A stretch of 64,000 nt of DNA from Branchinecta lynchi (Eukaryota > Arthropoda > Branchiopoda > Anostraca > Branchinectidae). The DNA is taken from contig JAKZAP010000016.1 in NCBI GenBank assembly GCA_023053575.1, forward strand, positions 19,052,030 to 19,116,029, given 5' to 3'. Below are positions 25,301 through 37,300 of this stretch, piece after piece. The notes beneath the pieces were generated by a model, which saw nothing but the letters and a program-made list of their open reading frames with translations, did no database searches and had not been told where the DNA came from. The position numbers were made by a program, and so were the translations under genes. Each line of letters opens with the position of its first letter. The first letter of the stretch is position 1.

Positions 25301-28300
25301 CGGAAAAAACCGGAAAGTTGGTTAAAAGTCAAAGTTTGATTTGAAGCTGATTAAATGTTCAATATAGGGGTAAGCAGACATGCTGAACACTTACGTGAAA
25401 AGCATTTTCTACTCGGACAACTAATTCGCCCGGAATCTGGCCAAAACCGGAAAATTTGTTAAAAGTAAGAAGTTTTAGTTGAAGTTGATTAGATGACAGA
25501 TTTAGGGGTAAGAAGAGACGCTGAGTCTGTATATGACGATTATTTTTTAACCGGACATATAATTCGTCCGGAATCCGGTTGTAACCGTTATTTTTTTTAG
25601 AAGCTAAAGTTTTGTTTGAAATTATTATGATTAGATGTTTTGGTAAGGAGAGACCGTACGGTGAATTCGATTCTGAATTTTCTTTTTTTGCTGGACAAGT
25701 AGTTCGCTCGGAATTTGGCCGAAACCGGAAATTTGGCAGAAGTAAAGCGCAGGAAGTTTCGGTCTGTATCGTCAAAATAGATATCTGAACTTGATTTCTC
25801 CAATGATTAGCCTGGCTAAGACTGGATCTGGCGAAGACAAGACCAAGTTTTTTTTTTTTTGGGAACCTACCGAAACCTTTGGTCTTGTTAGTGGAGTGTT
25901 CCTTGGAACAATCCACTATTGTGAGCACTGTAGCAGCTTAAGCTTTCGGTTTTCACCATATTTTGTGGAGCTCATAACTCGTGAACGAGTGCAAGTATCA
26001 AGTTCAAACTTGGTATACTAGTGGGTATTGGGGTCTAGTTGTGCCTTTTGGGGACAACTAGAACCCACCCCAACCCGGTTCAGGGGCAAATGGGCCTAGC
26101 TTGCCCGGTGAACAATGTTCATAACTTGACCAGAACTGGACATAGGACGATGAAATTCCTTGTACTTTTAGATCCTAGGGCTGGGAAATTGCTTTTAAAG
26201 TTGCACCTCCCCCACTCACCCCGTTCATGGGCAACTGGGCCCAGATTGCACAGGAGTAAAGTTCGTTACCCGTGACAGGAATCAACAGATATCAAGTTGA
26301 AACTTGGTAGGTTTGTGAGCACTGGGGTCTCTTTTTACTTTTTGTGTGTCCCAAACTCCACCCCCACTTGGTTCAAGGGCGATTGGGCCCAGATTGCCCA
26401 TTTGTTAATGTTTTTAACTTGACAATGACTGGAGAAAAGACAATGAAATTCCTTTGTGCTTTTGTATCATAGTGGTTGGGGATATATCGTTGAGTTGAAC
26501 CACCCCCCACCCTCCCCATTCATGGGCAAGTGGGCCCAAATTGGCAATGAATAAAGTTTTTGAACCGTGACTGTAATCAAATTATAAGCTGGTATACTTG
26601 AGGAAAAAGGGGTGTAAATACGCATTTTGATCGGTTTCGACCCCTCCCGTTCATGGGCAGCTGGGCCCAGATTTTCGATGAGTTAAGTTCGTCTGTGACA
26701 GGTCTTATGTTCAACTTTTGTATGTTTGGGGAGTTGTATCTACGGATGAGGATTTTGGTTTAACAGCAGCAAACAAGACGACGCGACGTATTTCTTTAAT
26801 CAACAGTTGGAAACTAGACTCTTCTGTCATATGATTGATGATGTGCCGTTCTTAATGAATTGTCACAAAGGGGGGATTAGTCTGCTACGAATTGGTTTAT
26901 TGCACTTGTTATTACCTTGCTGATGGAAAAGAAGTATAAAGGTTGGACTGCATGGAAGGCAGACCATTCAGTGTTTGAACAAATGCTATTCGTGCAAGAT
27001 CTTCAACATTTCTTTGGATTTATACTGGCGGATTGTTTACACTTAAAGCTTTTAAAAGGGGGTGATTACAAGGTTATTTCAATCCTTGTTGGGTTATTGG
27101 GGAAGAGAAATGTCTTGGTTTTAAAGCTGTTTGTATATAAAATGTGATACACGTTTTTGTCAGAATCGAGAACTGGGAAAGCCTCGTGGTTCTGCGGAAT
27201 GGAGAAGTTGCTCTGATGGTGAATTCTCCTCTCTCCCTTCTCCTCCCTGATTGGTCAACAGTGCAGATGTTCAGTACGCATAAACATGTATACCGGGTTG
27301 CGGACGAGCTGCAAATTAGTGTTTTTGTCACAAGCGAGAGTGAAGAAGCCAGAGGAGCAAAAACGGTAATTTGTACGAGAATCGAGAATTCTAAAGCGAG
27401 AACTGAAAATTCAGATAAAAAACGCAGCTAATGTTTGTTGGCGATGAAATGTCAAGATTACGCGCAACATTTACTGTAGTATGCTTTCATAGTTTAGAGA
27501 CATTGTGACAGTTAGAGCGTGTTCCACCCTACTTACCGTAGTTACTACGGATTACGTCACGAATTTTGGCTTCTTGGCGTCAAGGCTGTAACGCATTATA
27601 AATATTCGGTAAAATATCACTCCACGGTGTAATCCGGCCAATCACGTTACAGAGATTCATAGTAACCGCGCTTACTACGCTCCCGAGTGTGGTAAGCATA
27701 TAGTTACTATTTCAAGAAGGTTGGAACGGTCAGCGTAGTTTCGTGAGGTTGGAACGGAATTAGTAACTAATTGTTACTATTTTTAGGAGGTTGGAACACG
27801 CTCTTAACGCAGAGGAGCTAATCTGTTTTTATGGCACTTGAGCTTACTCAAGTGCCATATAGCGATTGTTATTTCTGTCCGTCAGTCGGTCTGTCGGTCT
27901 GTCGGTCCCGGTTTTGCTAGTTCGGGCACTTCCAGATAAGCTAGGACGATGAAACTTGGCAGGCATATCAGGAACTGGACCAGATTAAATTAGAAATTGT
28001 CGCTTCCTCGATCCGACCATCTGGAGGGGAGTGGAGGGAGGGGGAATCCGGAAAAAATAGGAAAAATTAGATATTTTTAGCTTACGAACGGGTGATCGGA
28101 TCTTAATGAAACTTAATACATGGAAGGACTTCGTGTCTCAGACGTCCTCCATTTTAAATCCAGACCGGATCCGGTGACACTGGGGGGAGTTAGAGGGGGA
28201 AACCGGAAATCTTGGAAAACACTTAAAGTGGAGGGATCCGAATGAAACTTGGTGGAAAGTACAAGCAAAAGCCCTAGATACGTGACGGATATAACCGGAA

Positions 28301-31300
28301 CGGATCCGCTCACTTTGGGGGAGTTGGGGGGGGGGAGAAGTCCGAATTTGTAGTGATCCCGCGAGTTCCGTGCTTCCTGATGTGCTGGGACGATGGAAAT
28401 TGACAGGCATGTCTGGGACCCGACCAGCTTAAATAGGAAATCATCAATTCCCCGATTCGACCATCTGGGGGGGGGGGGGAGTGGAGGGAGGGTGAAGCCA
28501 AAATTTGAGGTATTTTTAGCTTGCGAACGGGTGATCGGATCTTGATGAAAATTGATATTTAGGATGACCTCGTGTCTCAGACACCTCACTTTAAATCCGG
28601 GCCGGATCCGATGACACTGGGGGGAGTTGGAGGAGGGAACCGGAAATTCTGAGAAACGCTTACAGTGGAGGGATCGGGATGAAACTTGGTGGGAAAAACA
28701 AGCACAGGTCCTAGAAACGTCATTGACATAACCGGACCGGGTCAGGGCACTGTGGGGGAGTTGGGGTGGGGAACCGGAAATTTTGAGAAACGCTTAAAGT
28801 GGAGGGATCGGGATGAAACTTGGTGGGAAAAACAAGCACAGGTCCTAGACACGTCATTGACATAACCGGACCGGATCAGGGCACTGTGGGGGAGTTGGGA
28901 TGGGGGTCCGGATTTCTAGCGATCCCGCGAGTTCGGCATACTTCCTGGTGTCCTAGGGCGATGAAACTTGGCAGGTATGTCAAGGATCCGAACAGATTGA
29001 CTTGAGAACAGCCGTTTCCCCGACCCGACCATCGCGGGGGGAGTGGGTGGATGGGGAGTCCGGAATCTAGTGGCGTGCATAACTTTTGAACGGGTGATCG
29101 GATCTTGATGAAAATTGATATTTAGGATGACCTTGTGTCTCAGACACCTCACTTTAAACCCGGGCCGGATCCGATGACACTGGGGGGAGTTGGAGGAGGT
29201 AACCGGAAATTTTGAGAAACGCTTAAAGTGGAGGGATCTGGATGAAACTTGGTGGGAAAAACAAGCACAGGTCCTAGACACGTCATTGACATAACCGGAC
29301 CGGATCCGATGACACTGGGAGGAGTTGGAGGAGGGAACCGGAAATTTTGAGAAACGCTTAAAGTGGAGGGATCGGGATGAAACTTGGTGGGAAAAACAAG
29401 CACAGGTCCTCGACACGTCATTGACATAACCGGACCGGATCAGGGCACTGTGGGGGAGTTGGGGTGGGGGTCCGGATTTCTAGCGATCCCGCGAGTTCGG
29501 CATACTTCCTGATGTTCTAGGGCGATGAAACTTGGCAGGTATGTCAGGGATCCGAACAGATTGACTTGAGAACAGCCGTTTCCCCGACCCGACCATCGTG
29601 GGGGGAGTGGGTGGATGGGGAGTCCGGAATCTAGTGGCGTGCATAACTTTTGAACGGGTGATCGGATTTGAATGAAACTTGTCTGGTGAGCTATCGCCTC
29701 GGACGTTCAGTTTCACGTCCGAGTCGGGTCCGATACCTGTGGGGATGGGGGGGGGGGGAGTGGAAAACTCAAGAAACTCTAAAAGTAGAGGGATTGGGAC
29801 GAAACTTAATGGATGGAACAAGCATTAGGCCTAGATGAAATTGACGGAGCCAGATGGTTTCGGGGCTCTGTGGAGGGAGTTCGAGGGGGTTTCCTGGAAT
29901 TCCGGTAGTCGTGAGTTAGAATAGTTCCAGATGTAAAACGACAACGAAACTTTGCAGGCATATTAGCGACCCGAATTATCTTGACTTAAAAACCTGACAC
30001 AACATACCCCCGGAAACTTCCGTTCCTAGATCCGAGCATTTTTGGGGGAGCAAGAGAAGAGAAATATGGACTTCTATAAATTGCGAACGAGTGGTCTGAT
30101 TCGAGTGAAACTTCATGGGTGATACGAATCGATGGCCTCGACATGTAAAACATGCGTTCGAACCATATGCGACCGCGATTAGGGGAATTGGGGGTGGGGG
30201 GGACTTTTGACATGCACAAAAACCAAACGGATGGACCGAATGAGATGCAATTCGACAGTGCCGAGTTTATGCGGCCTAGATTTGTTATTTGGCGTCTGGG
30301 CCGGATTCGGCCAAGGTAGGGGGGGGGGGGTACTGGAAACTTGCAGATAGGCTATGCTCCAATTTCAGTCAAACTTGATGAGGGAATTAAGAGATTGGGC
30401 CCGAACCGGCTCCGACAGCGTTGGTGGGAAGGGGGGGGGGGGGTACCGGAACTTTCCAAAAATGCTCAGATTCGAGTGAAACTTGGTAGATGGTATAAAC
30501 GAAGATGCTTTAGGTGGTCGATTTTTTTTTATTCCGAACCAGATTCGGCCACGGTAGGTGGAAATAGAGTGAGTACCGGAAATCGTGTAGCACGTCTAGG
30601 GATCAAACAAATGGATTTATTGGGATGAAAGTTTGAACAGTCATGTGCATTTGCAATCGAGACGATGCCGGAACTGCTCAGAAATGAGTGAAACTAAATA
30701 TCCTATTTCTATTTCCGAACCGCCTTTTTGGATGGCGGGTGTATTTTGTGACGTTTTCATCTACTTTCTTGTACAGCCTACTCGTACAAGTGCCATATGA
30801 GCTCGTAGCTCTTGTGTTTTTTTATTCCGGGAAATTTGGATTGGAACGCAGCAACTGCACGCCCGTGGTGGAAAATTCCAACGATAAGCTCTTTAGCGAA
30901 CTTTTAACAGACACTGTTCCTTCAGACATGTACCATAATTTTCATTTCCCCAGCCCCTGGAACGGACGCCACCAGCATCAGGTGATGATAGTGATGAAAT
31001 CCCCCTAATGTCTCCAATGGTATTCCTGGGGGGTTCGGCGAAGAGAAATCAGAATGTTCCTTCGCAACCACCCAAAGAGACGTCAGCGGCGAAGTCCTTC
31101 GATTTGCTGGACCTCCTTACCCCACAGTCCCTGGTGAGCCGGGTCTACTTATTTATTTATTTAATCTAGAGTATGACCAGCTAAGGTTGAACATTAAAAC
31201 AAGTGCACAAGCGCTCAGACATACAGTGTGAAAGAATGAGTTGACTTATGAAAAGAAAACACTTGAAACTGTGGGTTAAGAAACCCCGAAAAGACATTGT

Positions 31301-34300
31301 AAAATGGAGCTTTAGAAACCGTATAGTAGAATATTGGAATAATCTCCAAGAGAGTGCTGTAAATGCCGAAAATAACAACCAATTCAAAGCAGGTGTCGAC
31401 TACCACCTGGCTGAAATTCAATTTAGTGTGTAAAGTGTCGCGAGAAATTTATAGAGGCGAAAGCCTTATTATTGCAATTATATTATTGTATTATATATAT
31501 TATTGTATTATATATATTATTATACTATTATTATTATATATTATATTATAATTTTAGATTTCTCCCTTCCCGTAACGTTGAATATCCATTTATTTTATTT
31601 TATTTAAACTAGGATACGACCAACTAGGGTCAAACAAATGATAAATAATTAACACACTGCATAAATATAAACTATAAATAAAATAAAACAAATTTCAGCA
31701 CATCAACCTGGAGAGAACCCACAATAAAGTAGGGTACCCCACGACAGCCAAATTGGCAAACTCAGCCGCATATGGGAACCCGCCATCACCAGAAGGAGAG
31801 GATTCTCAGCGCGCAGAATTCGTGTCTGAAATGATAGGGCAGATGCCCGCCTCACTTCACCAAAAGATGGAAGACCTTCACCAACAGACATACCTGAAGC
31901 ACTACAATTCCAAGAGAGCCCATGCAACCACCTTAGAGAATTGTTGTATGGGACCCAGAAAGCACTCTCACGCTCCAGGGTATGCCTGTTCACGAGGGAA
32001 ACGCAATAAAGTTGCGTACAGTACGATCTGAAAAGAAAAGATTTTACAGGAGCATCACAAGAACAGTTTATTGCCTAGATGTACTTGAAACAAACAATCG
32101 AGGCCTCGAAGAATCTCCAAACACGATTCAGGCGATCTCTCATGCAATCAGTTCTGCTCGCAATCAGTACTGTGGGTTTTTTCCAATCAACTTCGTTTAC
32201 TTCCTTGCTCTAACACCCTAATGTCAAAGTCATTTAAAGCGCGTGCCATCTCACACCTTCCACGTGGGACCACATAATAATAACAATACAAGAATAATAA
32301 AGCAAGAGAAAAGGCTTACGCCTCTAAGTAACTCTTAAGAAATTTTGAGTAGTCGAACTGATCAGAGCTAACAATCCCATCAACAATGCACTTGAAACTA
32401 TTGATCGATTCAGCATTAACCGCATCTTCGGTAAGGCTGTTCCAAGGATCAACAGTTCTGTTGCCAAAAGCCCACTTAAAAACGTTGTGGAATCTTGATT
32501 TTGCAAGCTTGTACGCGTGCCCCCGATGATGACGGTTAATGCTGAATCTTACTAAATCAGTCACTTCAAAATTGTCATAACTTCCATTGATCAATTTCAA
32601 TGTTTCAATCAGGTCTCGTCTAAAAGATCTGTATGCACTAGAGGGAAGGCACAACTTGGTTAATTTCACTTGATAGGGAAGATCGCGCATATCTGGTACG
32701 AACTTCGTAGCTCTCCGTTGAATTTTTTCATGATTTTTTTCACATGTTTTGTTCACTTAGAAAACGCAGTTCCTTCGTGCAAATCACCACAGTATTGCAC
32801 ATCTTTGTCTTTCTGGTTTTATTTGGTATAAACACCGAAGGTTTGTTCCAATATACTACTGGCTTTACTTCCATCAGTCTTGAAATGAAATTCGTTTATA
32901 TATATATATCTGTATTTGAAAGCGATTAAGCCATATACAGAAAAACAAAACAAACAACAATCTCAACTAACAAACAACCTCACATTCTTAACTTAATATC
33001 CTACCGACTTTCTGCTAAATTAATAACTTTTTCTACCATGTTGCCAAAACACACTATAGACCTAGCATTTGTAGACTTACGGATACCTAGAAGTAGCTCA
33101 TCCCCCCCATTCTGAAAAAGAGTACCGATTGAAAAAGATTATACCTTGCTCAAACACCAAAGTCGAATCCATAAAATTTCAGATCGCGTTTCATCATTCC
33201 CGTGCGCTACAGCACATATTGTAGAATAATTGGCAGCTCAGACCCTTTGCGAAATATGAAACCAAACACGAAAAGTACTGTGTTTTAGTAAAGGGTTTAA
33301 ATTTCATGAGTATCGTCATTCACGAACTTACAACATGGCAATGTGGGACCCATTGCAAACGAACGGGGAGGGTGGAGACTGTACTGTAAAAAAAAAAATC
33401 TTGCCGTATTTGCTATTGGGGTTAATCATGTCTTTATTGAGATAACGTTATTCCTAATTCGGATTAATTTTATCCCAATAGAGATAAGATTAATCCCAGT
33501 AGAAAATACTGCCTCCTTATTCAGAGAAACGTTGTACAGTACGGGAAGGTGAAACTCCCAAAGGATATCCAAGAGCCTAGAAACCGCAAGGAAAAGGAAT
33601 TTCATTGTCGCATTTCCATCTGTGGTGATCCATTATGCTTATGGAAGGAATTTTAAAATCCCTGTGTCACGCAACCGCACAATAGAGGAAAAGCACTGTC
33701 AGAAGTTTCATAACAGCTGTTATAAGGATGCGCAATTTCAACAGACACTTGGGATGTAATTTGATTTAAAACGTTATGCATTAAATATTATGCATAACAA
33801 TCATTGCCCAAACTAGTCACTGGTGAATCTGCGCCCAGTTGCGTCTGAAACGCCCGGACGTTCGAGGCAGAACGCCGTCATCCAAAACAAGAATTGAAAG
33901 CTGAAAGCACTTGCAAGGCTGGGTCAGAGAATGAAAGTTGGAATTTGCCAATTCGTGGATTTGTTCTGATCATTTCTAGGCCTTGTATCGTTTGGTACAA
34001 ATTATTTAATTTTTCCACTTGGCTGTGATGATCGCGCACTTTAAGGGCACCAGAAATTTATCTGTAAGCAAAACCCCTGAGGCAAAAATGAGGATGGTGT
34101 CATGTGGTCATGAAAGTGTATATTTTGCTCAGACGTACTTTTTGGGATCCCAAAACGTAAGTGGAGGGATACCTATGACATCGCAAAAGTTGTCCGTCCG
34201 TCTGTGCGCGCTATAACTCTCGAAGGGATGAGATATTTTGATGAAACTTGGTGTGAGGATTCATTGGGTCAAGGGTAAGGTCAAGTTCGTAGATGGGCTC

Positions 34301-37300
34301 TGTAGCCCTACTTAGGGGTGGGGATTCAAATTAAGGGATGTCTTCTTATGGTGTAAGAAGACATGTTGAGCACGATAGTGCAAACCATTTTCTCGCCGGA
34401 CAAGTAGTTCGTCCGGAATCCGGCAAAAACCGGAAAGCTGGTTAAAAGTAAAAGTTTTACATGAAGTTGATTAAATGGTTGATTTAGGGGTAAGAAGGCA
34501 TGCCGAACACGATGTTGAAAACCATTTTCTCTCCGGACAAGTAGTTCGTCCGGAATCCGGCAAAAACCGGAAAGCTGGTTAAAAGTAAAAGTTTCATTGG
34601 AAGTTGATTAAATGTTCGATTTAGGGGTAAAGAGACATGCTGAACACGATGGTGAAAACCATTTTCTCGCCGGACAACTAGTTCGCCCGGAATCCGGCCA
34701 AAACCGGAAAATTTGTTAAAAGAAAAAGTTGGATTAGATGACAGATAAAGACATATAATTAGTCCAGAATCCGGTTGTAAATGGATTTTTTCATGTCAAA
34801 CTTTTATTCAAAGCTTATTAGATGTTGGATTTGTTCCAACACAAACGACGCTGGATTGGTTTATGAATTTTCTTTTTTTGCTGGACTAGTAGTTTGCTCG
34901 GAATTCGGGCGAAACCGGAAACTTGGCAGAGGTAGAGCAGGAAGTCTCGGTCAGTATCGTCAAAATAGATATGGATTATACAGGTATATCTGAACTTGGT
35001 TTTCTCTGTTGATTAGCCTGTCGAGGACTGTATCTGGCGAAGACAAGACCCTATATTGTCTCAATCAGATATTCGATTTTTGGGATCCCATCGACACCTG
35101 AAACATTTGGGCCCATCTAAGGAAATTTTAATTTTTTCACCGAGACTCTAGCAATGACGTTTAGAATGTTCGCTGCTTGCACAACAACGCAAAATTCATT
35201 CAGGCGCGGAAACTTTGTATTTGAAAATAATCCTGCATTTCCGGGAAAAAAGATGCTAAGTGCGGAAAGCTCGCGGCCAGCAAATCGTCTTTCCACTTAT
35301 GTTACTACACAAGGATTTCCTATCCTGTTCCGACCATTGCTCTGGTCACTTAATGTTCCTGAATACGGTAAGGTCAGACTTACGCATACGTCATTGTCTT
35401 TCGCTTTCTCATGCTATGTCTTCCTTTGGGACAACATCCGGGTCCCAGCTGTCTCGTAATGGACCTGTGTCATCTTCCTGCGATCAACGGTCACCTCTTC
35501 TTCTTCAGTTGCTATGTCTGTTTGTGTTCTCTTCTGCAGAGCCTCTTCTTGGGCTAGAGAACCTTTTTCCCTCTTCTTGTGACAAGGCTCGTAGTCAGCC
35601 TTGCTTGAAAATCATCTCTGTGCTGAAGATACTGGGTCGATTTTGTAAGGTTGTCCTTCCGCTCGCTTGTGGGTATGAGCACTTCTGGTATGACGAACTC
35701 ATCGTGGGTGTCTCTCTTACTCGACTGAATTATAACTCCGACTTAAACCCACAAATTAGCTGCTTATTTGCTTATTTTCACGGGAAACCAGCTGTTGAGC
35801 CATTTTACTTTAATTCTTAAAACCACTCCAGCGTTTCCTTATAGCAACATCTCTTTCTGCACCAGCAGTAATGAAATCCTTCTAATCAAATTCTTTGTTC
35901 TTAAAGATTTATAACGCTCTGATGTTTTAAACTTTCTTTTAGGACAACTTTATTTCCTCCTTAATAGTCCTTGGTCCGAAGTTACCAGTTATTTCAGAGA
36001 GACACATTACCTGTAAAATACAAAACAGATTAATCCAAATCTGTTAATCTTGGCGGGTACTTCTTCCCGCCCGGAGGTGACAACAACTCATACCCCGCTT
36101 TCTTGAAGCACTTTCTCAAATGAGGAATTTGGTTATCCTGGCGGGTACTTCTTCCCGCCCAGGGGTGACCAAACTCACCCCTCGCTATCTATTAGCATTT
36201 ACTCTAATGAAACTTGGCCAAAGTTACATTTAATTTTAGTGGTGTTCCACTTCCTTCAGTTAGGAGTACCTTTTCTTAAAGCACAAGTTATTAGATCTCA
36301 AAGGAATTCTTGAGGATAAACATTCGTCAACGTTACTTCTCTTTACCTTTATCACTAGGGAACAGGGTAGGAAAAAAAGAAAAAAAAATTGGGTACTAGC
36401 GATCAAGTGCGTTCAGGTGCTGTTATTCACTTAACGCGCAGTAATCGTAAAAATTTTTATTCTCCCCCTATTTCTGTGTCCCACCTCCCAGTTTCGTGTA
36501 CGTTAACTTGTCTGGCTGCTTTTTGTCTCGTAGTGGTCTCGGCTGTCTACTTGAGAGCGACTCAAGGTACAGTTTGTACTCCTCCTGTTTTGCTTTCTTT
36601 GATGCTTGTTCTGCTGCCTTTGCAGCATCTACATCTAACCTACCCCTTTTGCTCGATTTGGCTTGGTCAAATTTGTGTTGGAGCAGACCTTGTTTGATGT
36701 GACTTTTTGGGATCCCAAAACGTAAGTGGAGGGATACCTATGACATCGAAAAGTTGTCCGTCTGTCCGTCCGTCTGTAAGCGCGATAACTCTCGAAGGGA
36801 ATGAGATATTTTGATGAAACTTGGTGTGAGGATTGTTGGGTCGTCGGACCAGTCAAGTTCGTAGATGGGCTTTGTAGTCCTACATTTTGGGGGTGGGGGA
36901 GGGGTTTCAAATTAAGGGGCAAACAAAATATTTGTAAACAGCTAATGTGATAGTTGATTAGGGGGTAAGAAGACATGCTGAACACGATGGTGAAAACCAT
37001 TTTGTCATCGAACATGTATTTCGCCCGGAATCCGGCCAAAACCAGAAAGTTTGTTAAAAGTAAAAGTTTTATTTTAAGTTGATTAGATGTTCGACTTAGG
37101 GGTAGGAAGACATGCTGAAGACGATGGTTTCCTTTCCGGTTTAACAAACCGGAAAGTTTGTTAAAATTAAAAGTTGAAGTTGAAGTTGAATAGATGTTCG
37201 ATTTAGGGCAAGAAGACATGCTGAACACTTATGTGAAAACAATTTTCTATCCGGACATGTAGTTCGCCCGGAATCCGGCCAAAACCGGAAAATTGGTAGA

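Noticed and set aside
25359..25928. 189-codon minus-strand open frame
   Set aside because: It runs through family A tandem units; the peptide repeats with the 137-bp period and matches no protein.
27144..27431. 95-codon frame containing SLLLPDWSTVQMFSTHKHVY
   Set aside because: It spans a family J-like MITE from end to end, lacks splice sites in a usable phase with DCP1 and shows no family resemblance.
28113..30219. Several proline/serine-rich minus-strand frames (28113-28589, 28916-29416, 29480-29821, and equivalents at 59926-60667)
   Set aside because: They are translations of family B modules, with C runs read as polyproline, and recur in every B copy in different lengths.
30830..30953. 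Possible extension of DCP1 exon 7 upstream
   Set aside because: The frame is open, but the stretch ends in a clear polypyrimidine-CAG acceptor at 30953, and phase 0 from exon 6 fits a start at 30954.
35260..35820. 186-codon plus-strand frame
   Set aside because: Leu/Ser/Cys-rich composition is typical of the antisense of a Glu/Lys-rich coding sequence, which is what the minus strand shows, so it was not called as a gene.
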